DNA from: Plantago ovata | Taxonomy: Eukaryota > Streptophyta > Magnoliopsida > Lamiales > Plantaginaceae | Reading direction: 5' to 3' | NCBI GenBank assembly: GCA_028274465.1 | Contig: CM051456.1 | Span: 113,513,397-113,577,396 of the forward strand | DNA length: 64,000 nucleotides | Shown here: positions 45,120 to 57,159 of the stretch, in pieces | Layout: every line of letters starts with the position of its first letter | How positions within the stretch are numbered: position 1 is the stretch's first letter | The notes under the pieces: generated by a model | The model's database searches: none | What the model was told of the DNA's origin: nothing | The model's input: the letters and a program-made list of their open reading frames with translations, nothing else | Program-made: the position numbers and the translations under genes

Positions 45120-45129
45120 ATTGTTATGT

Positions 45130-45455
45130 GTGACGTGTTACTTGTACTTAAAGCAAGTTATATCGATCCTACATTCTTTCAAGTATAATGAACATTTCGA
45201 GCTTGAAGAAGACCCAGTTGTTGAAGAGATGAAGATAGAGACATGTCAAGCTTTTATGCATAAACTGTGGGACATAAAACTCAAGTGGATTAAAAGATCA
45301 ACTAAATGTGTGCAGATAAGATGATTAGACTAGAGAGTAGAGAATTTGGATCGATGGAGTTATTTATGTGAATTACCACCTCTCACTGGTATCTTTCTAA
45401 AATTTTGATAATTCTAAAGATTTTGAACCATTTCATTACTAAAAATATAAAAAAT

Positions 45456-45486
<31 letters not shown>

Positions 45487-47130
45487 TTGTCCATGCACGA
45501 GATAAAAAGCAAACTCAGGTTGTGGCTTTTCTCATGGATAACTATGGTTGTTCATGTAACGTCTCAAATATATATTGGTGCGTTCAGACCAACATGTGTT
45601 CTTTTGCGCCCACTTTGTCTTCACTTATACGCGTATCGGGAACTTTTTAGTAGTCACTCATCCTAGAATTTGCTCCAAACAAACACGCTTAATTCTGGAA
45701 TTCTTCTGGATGGATTCTCGTAATTAAAGGTGCACCTTATTATATGTGTAGCATTTTCAACTCTTTGAGCTCTCTTAAATTTTGGGGCGTCACAGTTCAT
45801 GTTTTCTTTTTCCTAAAGGTAATTAATTAACTGGTGGACCCGACATTAACGGGTACCACCCGAAGTGTAAGGTGGTTTAAAAGTAAAGTAGTGTTGGTAT
45901 ACGAGTAGCATAATATTTTTCGTTTAAAAAAATTATATTTTTTGAGTTTCTCAATAAAAAGTGATTTCTCACAAGACTGCCGCGATAAAATTATTTAGGT
46001 CTCTTTGATCTCTCACCATTATTATTAGTAGGGTAGTATTATGTAATTTTCTCTTATTAGTAAGTCTCTCTAGAGACTTTTTGTATTTTTCCAATGTAAA
46101 TTTATTATATTTTTTTCAACATAGTTTATGAGTTTTTTTTAGATTTTTACTTGTAGTATCAGCTTTGGCGAGTAGTTCAACGGTGCACTGTCGGATATTT
46201 TTTAGGGGGCGTATTTATCTTCATTAATGTAGGGAAAAAGATAATCAGCTCGGAAGATTTTAATGGAAATGATAGATTAATAGCAGAATTCATCCTTAAC
46301 TCTTAAGATAAGAAAAATGGAGTGCTTGTACTGTTCTCGGAATAGATGGAAATAGATCCGATTAACAGAGAACTAAGGAAGTTTTCTCATATGAGATTGA
46401 GAAGTAGCAAAGGTATATGTTCTGATTCTTCTCCTGATCAGATAACCTGCACCGGCTTCTATGGGACTTAACAACATAAGGGCCTTTGAGCCTTGTTCTC
46501 CCATTTAGAATTGGATTTTTCCTTTCTTTAATTCCTCAACTAGATATGTAATACCCCAGATTTAAGAAAAATTAAAATGATTGAGAAAGTTTCTTATGAC
46601 AATAAGGGAATACATCTCAGTCTAGCGTAAGTGTGTTTGACTTTAGAACAATAATTGTATTTGACTTTGGAACAACCCCATATGAGTGACCTATTGGAAA
46701 GTTTCATATTCAATCACGCTAATGACAAAGATCGCATACAAACATGTTTGATCTGTTTGGCCAACATTTCAGCAGGGGAGTAGACTTCAGTAACCACGGG
46801 GGCTACAAGAATAGATTGGGCGGCCGTAAGGTTAAAACTTAAAAGTAAGAAAAAGATGAATACGTATTTCAAAAGTCGCGTTTAGCCATAGCGATTTTTC
46901 TTTCCACCAAATCGGACTGAGGAGTGAAAAAAAGTAAAAACCCAAACCTTTCATCTTCTTCCTGCTACTCATTTTGCAGAGCAACAATTGGTCTGCTGAT
47001 CGAATAAGTCCCTAATTTCTTCGTGGCGTTCATTGCCGGCCAGCACTTCCTTGCCCACATCCTTGGAATGTGCCTCAGACGTCTACGACTCTACGTTTTG
47101 CATAAATCCAACCTCGTCTCAAGTGTTGTG
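45130..47130. other. Intergenic; SINE 3' end, no gene
   Basis: 45830-45935 (gtaaggtggtttaaaag..gtttaaaaaaa) matches the 3' part of the SINE family at 10144. An (AAAT)n run lies at about 45450-45484. The rest shows no domain, RNA gene or repeat I can support. Confidence 0.4.
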
Positions 47131-47141
47131 CTTATTTAATC

Positions 47142-48040
47142 CAGTGTTTTAAAAGGCGTAAGGCGTTAGACGAGGCGTAATACGTGCCTTGAGGCGAGGC
47201 GTATGCCCTGAGGCACGGGGCGTATGCTCTAAATATATATCCAATAAATTATTTTAAAAACATAATTTTATAAATTAGTAGACAAAATCACAACATACAT
47301 CATGAATTGTGAGTAGAAAGTTAAAAAAGTATTTTCAAAACAATAGAAATAGAAGCCAAAAGAGTAAACAATGAATAAAAATGCTTAGATAACAGGTTTA
47401 TAATTATACATTTTACGTTTGAATCTGCATAATATATGTTACCCAATGTCAAATTACATATATACTTCAACTATATTTCAAATATCACTTGTCAGCTTAT
47501 TTAATATAATACAATATTATGTTATATAATTTTTATTGCATATAAGAAATACGTCATCCTCATTAGCTAAAGAATAAATCTTCAGCTATAATAAATTAAT
47601 TCTAAGAAAAATTGTAAACTAGAGAGGACATCATTCACAATCTTCATTTTTCCATATTATTAAATATTTATTTTTGACAAAACATCAAATTCTAATGTTA
47701 CATATTCATGTAAAACCATATGTTTGAACTATTGTTAAAAAACTTAAATGTTCTAAACATAAAATAATTTAAAAAATAAGAAGAAAAATCTATTCAAATT
47801 AAAGATTAAACTATCTTTTCATAAGGAAAAATAGCAGAATTTTGAAGGCGTATGCCTCGCTCCTTGGGACGTAATAGGCGTATGTCTCGGCCACCAAGGC
47901 GTAAAAGGCGTACGTCCCGACCACCGAGGCGTACGCCTCACAACACTTACGCCTCATACAAGTGCCTTGGGGCATTTTAGGTGTAAAATGCCCCGAGGCG
48001 AGCCTTAAGGCGCGCCCCAAAACTGCCTTTTGAAATACTG
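47142..48040. mobile_element. Non-autonomous hAT element with perfect 8-bp target duplication
   Basis: An 899-bp element is flanked by ATTTAATC at 47134-47141 and 48041-48048. The terminal inverted repeats are CAGTGTTTTAAAAGGC and CAGTATTTCAAAAGGC. The sub-terminal regions (47150-47235 and 47845-48020) are rich in GGCGTA(T/A)GCC-like motifs in both orientations, and the middle is AT-rich and non-coding. It needs a transposase from elsewhere. Confidence 0.93.
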
Positions 48041-48049
48041 ATTTAATCC

Positions 48050-48640
48050 AACCTTGTTCTAAGCGTTCAAGAACACGAGATTCAACAAAATGTCTGGTTT
48101 TGCATAAATCCGATGTATCTTAATGAAACCATCTCAATTGGAGTCAGACACGAAGTGCAGTTTTGATGATTTGGTAATGAAATGGTTAAGCCCTAACTGG
48201 TGAAAAAAACTCTTTTGTCCCTTAAATTATCAGAAAAATTAAAACATTCAAAGTATTCAACCATTATGTAACTTGAAAAATTGTGTGCAATTTAAAATAC
48301 AATTAAGATTTTAAGTATAATTTCAAAAATGAAAAAAATGTTTTTGGCACTAAAACAGAAACATTTAATTACGCCGAACTCCCCTGTTAGATACACATAT
48401 CATATTTGGGTGGCCACTTTATCTTTGGGTTATTAGGTACAAAATAAGTTAAAAGTGTTGACAAACTTATAAACTGGCTTCCTCTCTACAAACCAAACAT
48501 GTCCTTATCTAATTAAATTGATCTAACATGAGGTCCGAATGTAATTGATAATAAAGTGGTTACCGTAATAAATAAATCTAACGAGAGTCGAGATGTAATT
48601 CGCCAAATAGAAAGAGGGTGAAATGGATTGAGTCGATTGA
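48050..48640. other. Intergenic, no gene
   Basis: The host sequence resumes after the hAT element. It is AT-rich, and no feature was seen before the SEF upstream region. Confidence 0.4.
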
Positions 48641-49415
48641 CCGAACCGAACACAGGTAGTGGATAGAGTTAGACCCGGTTAGACTGCCCCGACAAGAGGC
48701 CAATATCCTCTCGCGCTCGCACTCGCACTCATTTTAGGAGACCCGACAAGAAACACGTCAGGGTCAACATCTCATCTGCTCCTTGTCAAACGACGTCGTA
48801 TCATCGACCTAAATCCCCTCGCTAGCTCGATCCATTTCCAGATAGCAGCAGCAGCAGCACACAAACTCACACTCTCTCTCTGCAGCTCTTCTTCAATTAC
48901 CATACTCATCAATTCTCTCCACTCCCCCAACACCACCACCGACAAAAACCCCAACCGGGAGAGGGAGGGAGAGATAGATATATCGATTTCAAATTAGAAA
49001 GAATCATCGGTGCTTATCATACGCCATCGAGTCTTCCCCTTGGGTGAGCTAGCTTTGTGATTTTGCTCCTGTAAAGATATATTTGATCTGTTTATCTGCT
49101 CGATTGCTTGTTTTTCGTTTCAATTTCGTTGATTTTGACCCAGAGCATTTGAAATGGGGTTTCGTTAGTTCCGATCTCTGATTAGTTCTCTGATTGCTGA
49201 TTATTCGTTTTAGTTCACGGTGATTTAATGTTTTGGTTGAATAATTGTTAATTTGATTGAATGAATTTAATTATCAGTAGAATTTAGAATTTGGTACTTG
49301 GTGGATTAGACTAACTGGCATGCTAATTTGATCAATTGTGCTAATGCTCAAGTTGCTGGAGAAATTGATTGACTCATTGATTGATTGATTAGTAATTTGT
49401 TTATTACCTGAAGCC

Positions 49416-50880
49416 ATGGATGAGGAGACGCCCAATTCCTCCCGCCGCATGTCTATGCGAACCCGTAAGGTTGCTCCCAAGATGGCTGCAGCCCTCGCCA
49501 ATAGTGATAATCGCACTCAGGTGCGGCGCTGCTACTACTGCTTTGAATGAATCTCGTGTTGAATTAGATTTAGAATTTGCTTTATGTAGGGTGTAATTTA
49601 ATGTGCAGGCTATGCTTGCTCGCCTTGAAGCTCTGGAAAACGATAATCCTGGAATGGAGACTGTTCAGGTTGATGATGATGACGAAGCTTCCCTTGATGA
49701 CGACGACGATGAAGGTAATTAATATAACATGTCAAATGAGCCAAGTGTAAGAGAACAGACCTATGCCATGTTACTCGAGTGTATATGTGATATTTATTTT
49801 CCCTCTTCTATTTTTGTTTGTCAATCTTCAACTACCACTAGTCCTGTGAACTAGTTGATTGAGAAACGTAAAGTAATGTGTTCCATTGTGATTTGTTTAG
49901 CTTCTTCTATTTGTACCTGTACAGCTTATCATCGAGTAGTTCAGTTCTACTTGTAGTATTCTGTTAGAAACTATTGTTGGTTGCCCAAGTTCTTAGAGAA
50001 AGATAGCTTGTTTATGTCCCAAAAATTGTTCTTTTCACAAAACAATTGTCACTTGGTTCTCTTTACAGTTTACACAGTGTGTTAATGTACGTCCTTTTCC
50101 CTCATCCATTCGTTCCAATGAAATGATTTCTTATAATATTTCATTGTTATTCTGCCAAATGATAACTCCGGAGGCAAAAGAAAGCTAAACTCCGTTCAGG
50201 TTTGTGTATTAGGAACTGATGCCAACAGCTAAACACTGTATTGTTTGTCAAGTTTGTTTTGCTTCGATTGCCAATTCTTGAATTTGCTGCTCACATTCTC
50301 TGCCATCCTCAATTTCTTTCGTATAATCAGCCTTAATATCAGTCACCTATAGCTAATATTTACTTGTATGTAATGCTCTTAACTTCTTTGGGCAATTGTA
50401 TGATTTGGGAATTCATTTGTCTTCCATTGTTTTGTGCTCTCACTTTATCTGATTTACTAATCTTTATCAATACTTCCATCTTGCAGCATATCAGAAGAAA
50501 CAAAGCAAAGGCTCAAAACGGAAAACTCGTCAAGCTAAAGCACTAGAAAATGCTAAGAAGGCACCGAGAACCTTCCTTGAGCTCTTGCAAGACGTAAGGG
50601 GAATCAGTTTCTTTGCAGAATTTTAGTACTACTACTATATGTAGGTCACCCCTGACCAGATTATCTTTCCACACAGGCAAATCTGGAGTCATTACCTTCT
50701 CATGTCCCCTCTTACTTGACAGCAGCTGTGGGACCTCCAAGTTCAACAGCTCGTCGTTATTTCTGTACAGTTTGCGGGTTTTCTTCAAACTATACATGTG
50801 TTCAGTGTGGGATGCGATTCTGTTCAACGAGATGTCAGACTATCCACAATGACACCCGATGCCTTAAGTTTGTTGCTTGA
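49416..50880 (+). CDS. SEF: SWR1 complex subunit 6 (HIT zinc-finger, ZNHIT1-like)
   Basis: Nuclear subunit of the SWR1 chromatin remodeller that exchanges H2A for H2A.Z; in Arabidopsis it is SEF/AtSWC6, needed to repress flowering. Four exons, 49416-49520, 49609-49714, 50487-50593 and 50677-50880, join in phase to 173 residues, the family size. The basic N-terminus (RRMSMRTRKVAPKMAAALANSDNRTQ) leads to LARLEALENDN, an acidic run (DDDDEASLDDDDDE), YQKKQSKGSKRKTRQAKALE and FLELLQ. The C-terminal zf-HIT module is CTVCGFSSNYTCVQCGMRFCSTRCQTIHNDTRC with all zinc ligands. A leader with a donor-like site at about 49040 (ttgg/gtgagc) suggests a 5'-UTR intron. Part of that intron is copied at 53996-54207. 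Confidence 0.96.
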
Positions 50881-50889
50881 CTGCCATGG

Positions 50890-51880
50890 AGCTTTTACAT
50901 TTTGGGAGTCGCCTTTTGGGAGCGCCATTGGTTGGTATCAACAGGCTTTTGGAGTAGCTGTATATATATTCTGTTGCTTGTTGAAGCTTAGAGAGCATAT
51001 GACAGTATTTATCAGAGAAATATTGAAGGATATCCGAGAAGGAAACTACTTGAAAACGGGAGAACCTAGTACTACTACTTCGTAGATTTACGATACTAAC
51101 AGATCATGGCATCATGCTCTTCTGTTTTCAGCTTCTCTACCTCCATCTTATCTCCTACAGTCTACAGATAAACAAAGCGAAATGGCTGTTGTATGTTACC
51201 ACATTTTTTAGTTTAGACGTTTAGTTATGGAATGATGCAGCTAAATTGCATTGTTTTGTTCTAGGTTTCGAATTGAATACCACATAAATTCTATCTTGGC
51301 AAAACAGACCCGAAAACCGATCTGAATCTGAAGTCTAAGATGGAATTTTATAGTCAACTATTTGAATTTTGACCCGATGTCCGATTCAAAATTATCTCAT
51401 TATAGATCAACCAAATAAATTTTATCCGAAACATCTGATCCGAAATTACTCGAATTGAAATTAATTGGAGCGCTTATCCGATTCAAATTAAATATAACTT
51501 TAATTAACGCAAATTAAGAATATATAACCGATTTTATTTTTTATAAATATTTCATCCATCACTAATAAAGATTTTGAAGTTGTAATAATTTATAATTTTG
51601 CATTACATTTATTCAATCCGATCCAAATGGATCCAGTACGAAATAATTTGAAATTTCAATTCGAACAACACCCAATCAGACTAAGACCCGAAGTCTTAGT
51701 GCATCCATTCTGATATAACATCAATGACCAAAACAATCAGATCCGGACAACCCGATCCGCATCTACAATTTGAACAATCTGCTTGCTAGGTATAATTATA
51801 TTCTATCAATAACTTCCATATGATTCGAGTACAAAATTGTGTATACTTAGTTATTTGTGATTTCCTTTTCCAAATGGAGA
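50890..51880. other. SEF 3' flank and repeat-like DNA
   Basis: The 3' UTR runs to roughly 51250. 51300-51790 is rich in ACCCGA/TCCGAT motifs in both orientations, as in 30750-31030, typical of a degraded plant transposon family. No gene. Confidence 0.4.
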
Positions 51881-51889
51881 GTAATAGAA

Positions 51890-52260
51890 CACACACTCTG
51901 AAAAATAAGTGGGCCTCTAGCCCTCTCTAATTTAGCGCATACGTTTGGACTTAAAAGAATGTGGCCCAACGTAGTGAAGTTATAAAACTGACATTTTCTC
52001 TCACTCTCCTTCACTTCACTCAGCCGTTTATGTCACTAGGGTTAGCTTGCGCGCTCTCTGCTTGTTTCTCTCTCCCTCAAAATTCCACCGCCGCCGCCAT
52101 CATTTATGGGGCATATCTAGTTGGAATATCGCCATCTCTTTAAATAAAAACCATAATCCGACTCTCCTTGACCCGATCTGCACATCTATCGGTTTAGTTT
52201 CCTCGTGATTACGAACTTTGCAGACTAGATGAGATGATATCAACAGTGAGTTTTTCGTAA
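51890..52260 (+). repeat. Recurrent ~300-bp element, copy C
   Basis: Plus-strand copy of the element at 1300-1640, followed by the same intron-like AT-rich sequence to about 52545. It lies about 0.9 kb upstream of the linker-histone copy at 53142 and in the same orientation. The ATG is changed (catttATGGggcat) and the frame is broken. Confidence 0.6.
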
Positions 52261-53141
52261 GTTTTTTTTTTTGTTTTCTCACAACCTTATGTTTGATTTG
52301 CCCTAAATTTTAGAGTTTTTTAATCTTGCAAATTAATTGTCGTTATTATATATTTGCATTGTCAAATAGTTTGTTGATCGATTTACTGTCTTCTTCTTCC
52401 ATCTTCTCCCCCTCGATGTTGTGTTGGATTATTTGAAGTTCGGTTAATTGTTATATATATTTAAATATGTATGAGGACGTCTCAATACATTTAAAATTGT
52501 TATATTTAACATTATTAGCTCTTGTTATTTACGAATATATTTTTAACACATTTACCTCTTAAAACACCTATACCACACTTACTATTCCTCTCTCGTTCCT
52601 CCTCAAATCAACTCCCCTTAAGTTAGTGTCAAATGCTCCTTTATAGCCCAAAAACCTACAACTACCTCTATTGTTTGGTGTTTGACACCTCTAACTTTAA
52701 TAGTCACTCTCCATCCCCATTCAACTCACATTAAAGAAGTTCCCCGACATATGAATCTCGTAAAATGATTTGAGCCCAAATCACTCCTAACAATAAAAAA
52801 AAAAGCAACTAATTAATCAAGAAACACACTCTAACAAAAATAATATTATTAGGGTCAAAACTTGTCAAACACATTACAGAACACATGCGATAATTTGGTC
52901 AAACATAAATCACTCACCAACGCTCCAGATCTTCCCACGTTTTCAGTCACTACCAGTTTAAGTACAAAAGTTTATTAATCCGTGTCATTCCAATCCCACC
53001 AACTACATTACAACACCGTATTTCCTGACTATAAATACAGAGCTATACATTTGCATAAAATCAACGAGTATAATTTACTGTTTGACTGATAGTAACATTT
53101 ATAGTTATTCCTATATTCTCTATTTCTCTACCCATAACTTC

Positions 53142-53465
53142 ATGGTTGTTCTAATGAGGAGGGATTCTCCACTAGAGAAGATATCGAGGTCTCCAAGGCA
53201 AAGGAGGCCAAGATCTCCTGCCCTTTCACCCTCCTTATTTCGAGGTATTTTGAGATGATTGAGGAAATGATATTAGTTTTTTTTTTGTAACTAATTTTGA
53301 TCAGATGATTAAGAAGGCGATGTTGGCGATGAAGGAAAGAAGCCAATTGAGCCTATACGCCATCATCAAGTTTATGGAGGGGGGATGTACAGGGCTGTGC
53401 TATCGAGAAGAATTTCAGGAAATTTCTGGCAGTCCGGTTGAAAAATTCGATTCCTGGAGGAGTTT
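53142..53465 (+). pseudogene. Linker histone H1-like copy, truncated
   Basis: Exon 1 (53142-53244) has one extra base near the end (ctttcaccctcc), so PPYFE is out of frame. A 60-bp intron and acceptor lead to exon 2 at 53305 (MIKKAMLAMKERSQLSLYAI..FMEGG..). Exon 2 stops matching at about 53465, where it meets a second, inverted copy. The upstream 300 bp with TATA (53030-53037) is conserved with the functional copy at 38 kb. Confidence 0.8.
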
Positions 53466-53640
53466 TTTTCGGCTGGACTACCATACTTTTCCCGAAATTA
53501 TTCGATAGAACCGCCTTGTACTTCTCCTCCATAAACTTTGCTATGGCATACATATGGTCAATCTGCTTTTGTCCTTCATCGCCAGCAGCACCTCCTTAAT
53601 CATCTGATCATCAAATCAATTACAAAAAAGAAAAAGAAAA
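53466..53640 (-). pseudogene. Linker histone H1-like exon 2 fragment, inverted
   Basis: Minus-strand exon 2 sequence runs from about 53607 (ATTAAGGAGGTGCTGCTGGC) through MYAIAKFMEEKYKAVLSNNFGKSMVVQPKK to about 53466. It abuts the plus-strand copy tail-to-tail inside exon 2. Both halves lack the basic C-terminal part. Confidence 0.75.
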
Positions 53641-53719
53641 CCTTATTTCAGGTATGTCAACACTTATTCAATTACAAAAAATTACAAAAAAGAAAACAAA
53701 ATTTTGGAGACTCAAATGT

Positions 53720-53999
53720 CATGCAAGTTAGACTTTGCAAAATGTCTCCCATTTGCTCTAAAAAGTACAGGTATGTCAACACTTGGATGTATCAGAAGTT
53801 CGAAAGCTTAACAGGATATATACTTCAAGCACATAAACTAAACTGATCCAATCCTTCAAATTTCAATGAGTTACCAATAAATTGTTCAACAACAGTGCCT
53901 AACCAAATATCTTTTCCATATTACATAATGCATACTATCGAAGGATATTCGCAGTCAGCTAAAAATACTCCACTAGGTCACATGACAAACTTGGATGAG
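53720..53999 (-). repeat. Left arm of a perfect 280-bp inverted repeat
   Basis: Reverse complement of 54898-55177, with no mismatch by eye over 280 bp. The right arm lies in the first (5'-UTR) intron of COAE, so this arm is the probable inserted copy. Immediately left is tggagactcaaatgtcat, which also occurs at 55920 just before COAE's second exon. Confidence 0.9.
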
Positions 54000-54207
54000 C
54001 TAGCTTTGTGATTTTGCTCCTGTAAAGATATATTTGATCTGTTTATCTGCTCGATTGCTGATTATTCGTTTTAGTTCACGGTGATTTAATGTTTTGGTTG
54101 AATAATTGTTAATTTGATTGAATGAATTTAATTATCAGTAGAATTTAGAATTTGGCACTTGGTGGATTAGACTAACTGGCATGCTAATTTGATCAATTGT
54201 GCTAATA
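53996..54207 (+). repeat. Copy of the SEF 5'-UTR intron
   Basis: Matches 49040-49345 almost exactly (gagctagctttgtgattttgctcctg.. to ..gatcaattgtgctaat). It lacks about 93 bp lost between two gattgct repeats. It joins directly to the left inverted-repeat arm and then to COAE upstream sequence. Confidence 0.9.
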
Positions 54208-54897
54208 CAGGGAGTACATGCTAAAACAGTCAAACCGGACCACCGGTAATATTCGATAAGACCGCTCAAATTTGTTTTCACCCACCATCTAACCGGCTAA
54301 AAGCGCTATCTTCGCTCGAAACGCTAGAGCGCGGCTGGAGCGACATACAAAGCTAGCTATTAGGTGATCTAATTCTTCTTCTTCATCACTACAGTATTCT
54401 GTTTCCTTTCTTTTGGGATCTTAATTCTGAAGAAATTCCACAATCAATAGCCATTTATCCTCACGAACGACCGCCGTCGCCGTTGAACTGAGCTACAGGT
54501 GAGTTAAATTCATTTGATTGTAATCTCTTCTACTTGTTATTGAAGCTCCTGATTTACGAATTCGAATTTTGCGTTTACCTAAATTAGACTTAGAATCATT
54601 GGTGAACATTTTAGGTTAAGTTTGCAAGTATGACTCTGTTACAGCTTAGAGAAGACGCCAGTTAGTTTAGGTAGTGATAAATTGTTATGGTTTGCTCATA
54701 TTGTTTCTCAATTAAGGACTTTGCTTAAGTCAACTCAATTACCTTACAGCTTGAGCAAACAGTCGTTGGTATATTGTTTCTCCGATTGATAGATGTTGAT
54801 AAGTCATAAGTGTGTCACAGAGTGGTTACTGAGTATTCAAAAATTGGTAAATTTGCATTCAGCATGTTTGAATAATGTAGTCGGGATGTAACATCCA

Positions 54898-55177
54898 CTC
54901 ATCCAAGTTTGTCATGTGACCTAGTGGAGTATTTTTAGCTGACTGCGAATATCCTTCGATAGTATGCATTATGTAATATGGAAAAGATATTTGGTTAGGC
55001 ACTGTTGTTGAACAATTTATTGGTAACTCATTGAAATTTGAAGGATTGGATCAGTTTAGTTTATGTGCTTGAAGTATATATCCTGTTAAGCTTTCGAACT
55101 TCTGATACATCCAAGTGTTGACATACCTGTACTTTTTAGAGCAAATGGGAGACATTTTGCAAAGTCTAACTTGCATG
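54898..55177 (+). repeat. Right arm of the perfect 280-bp inverted repeat
   Basis: See the arm at 53720-53999. Together they could form a 280-bp stem with an 898-bp loop in the DNA. The COAE transcript itself starts inside the loop, so a COAE pre-mRNA would carry only this arm. Confidence 0.9.
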
Positions 55178-56005
55178 TACCTACGTTTTACGCTTTAAAT
55201 TATCAAAAGCATCTCCAGAAACTTCATCTCTCATTGCAAAGGTAGTAAAGATTATGTATGTTGTGTGAGTCTGTTGATTCGTTAACCATGGTGAAACCTG
55301 TTAGTTTAACAACATGTAGCTAATTTGATCAACTTAAAAGGTTGAACAAACATTCTGTAGATAACCATCAAAGCATAGTTTCAGATCTTTGATTTTGACC
55401 TCAGTTGTAAGAATTCTTTTGTCTTATGACTTTTCTAGTTTAGGATTTGTGTACTAATTGGGGAATAGGGGAGATTTTTGCATTTGCTCATTTTAAAACG
55501 CACCATTTGCATTTAAAACCACATCAATACCCCTATCCCTATTGTTTAGCCAACAACCTCGTATTCTTCTTTGCACTATTCCATCCACTGGTGCAAGCCA
55601 TCCCTTACTCCTGTATCAGTTTACCAAACCACCTGGATCTTTGAGATGAAAATTCTGAATTTCTGAATTCTAATCTCAATTGGTCTGTAGTCTTCATGAT
55701 CTTATGGCTTTACGATACGGATTTATAAATTCACATTTTTGTTTATCTCAATATGCTTTCTGTTAGAGGTATTAAGTAAATCACTAGTCACTAGAGTATT
55801 TAGGTGAACAACATCTTGAAATTTCTTTTGAAGTGATTATCATAGAGTTGAATAATTAATTATCAATAAATTGCCAAAATTTTGTGCTCATTTCTACCAT
55901 TTTTGGGGTATTATTTGTTGTGGAGACTCAAATGTCATATTATTTCTTTCAGCACACTGCATGTTGCTACTGAAGAATCTGTTCCTGGGGTTATAACGTT
56001 TCGGC

Positions 56006-56848
56006 ATGAGGATAGTTGGATTGACTGGAGGTATAGGATCCGGAAAGAGCACTGTCTCCAACCTTTTCAAACTCCAAGGTATTCCCATTGTTGACGCCGA
56101 TGTGGTTGCTCGCGATGTGCTAAAGAAAGGTACTGGTGGATGGAGGAAGGTTGTGTCTGCATTTGGGGAGGAGATTTTGCTGCCTAGTGGAGAAGTAGAC
56201 CGCCCGAAGCTGGGGCAGATCGTGTTTAATAACCCTGATAAGCGCCATCTTCTAAACAGGTAGTACTTTTTATCAATGATTGATAACCCTGATATGACCC
56301 AAGAGTAACATCTGTCAATACTTCTATTTTTGTTGATAACAATTATTTTATTTTTATATCCTTCAGATGTTCCTGATCTCTTCAGTTACGTTGTATTTTC
56401 TTTCTTTTTCAGGTTACTGGCACCATATATTTCCAATGGAATTTTATTTGAAGTATTCAAACTATGGATGAAAGGCCATAAGGTTATTGTCCTTGATGTG
56501 CCTCTGTTGTTTGAGGTCAAGATGGACCGATGGACTAAGCCAGTTATTGTCGTTTGGGTTGATCCTGAGACTCAGCTTCAGCGAGTAATGGCAAGAGATG
56601 GTACAACAGCCGAAGAGGCAAGAATCAGGATAGTTGCTCAGATGCCTTTGGATTTGAAAAGAGCAAGAGCTGACATTGTGATCGACAACTCGGGATCCCT
56701 GGATGATCTAAAGGAACACTTCGAAGATGTATTAGCCAGTGTTAAAAGTCCTTTGACATGGAAAGAGTTCTGCCTTTCCAGAAATGGAGTTCTTGTGGCA
56801 TTTGTTTCTGCTCTTTGTGGTGTAGTTGCAATTCGAAGCGCTTTGTAA
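56006..56848 (+). CDS. COAE: Dephospho-CoA kinase
   Basis: Catalyses the last step of coenzyme A synthesis, ATP-dependent phosphorylation of the 3'-OH of dephospho-CoA. Two coding exons, 56006-56259 and 56413-56848, give 229 residues. The P-loop is GGIGSGKS at residues 8-15. VDADVVARDVL, LPSGEVDRPKLGQIVF, VIVLDVPLLFE, KPVIVVWVDPETQLQRVMARDG, EEARIRIVAQMPLDLKRARADIVIDNSGSLDDL are the remaining family motifs. The C-terminal hydrophobic segment (VLVAFVSALCGVVAI) is like the membrane-anchor-type tail of plant enzymes. A non-coding first exon likely ends at 54498 (ctacag/gtgagt), with an acceptor at 55952, giving a 1.45-kb 5'-UTR intron. The 3' end is duplicated at 60476. Confidence 0.96.
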
Positions 56849-57049
56849 TATATTTCAAGCTTTTGGTAGCTAAACATGCTTTAACTGCGAATGGCCTTCA
56901 ACTTGTATGAAGCACACTAACATTTTGTAATTATATGCATCTTTCAATACAAATGGCTTCATGCTGTTGTATATTCACACTATATGCTTAAATGAAATAA
57001 ATAAGTAAGAACTCTTTTTCTTTCGGCATCTTGTATGATTTGATTCTAG

Positions 57050-57158
57050 CACAGTCGGCTCCCCAACTGGAAGTCTGGAATGTTCCTGCAGCGGCATTTT
57101 CTTCTATGAGCATGGCTTGGACACGAGACTCTGCTCGTGTGAAATCGTACAGCTTCAG
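57050..57158 (+). other. Exon-like conserved block downstream of COAE
   Basis: Bounded by gattctag and CAG/gtatgt. It is open in two frames, one reading AQSAPQLEVWNVPAAAFSSMSMAWTRDSARVKSYSF (given in parts: AQSAPQLEVW, NVPAAAFSSM, SMAWTRDSARVK). It is duplicated at about 60805-60910 with an internal deletion. No family recognised; it may be COAE 3'-region or a lost gene's exon. Confidence 0.3.
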
Positions 57159-57159
57159 G

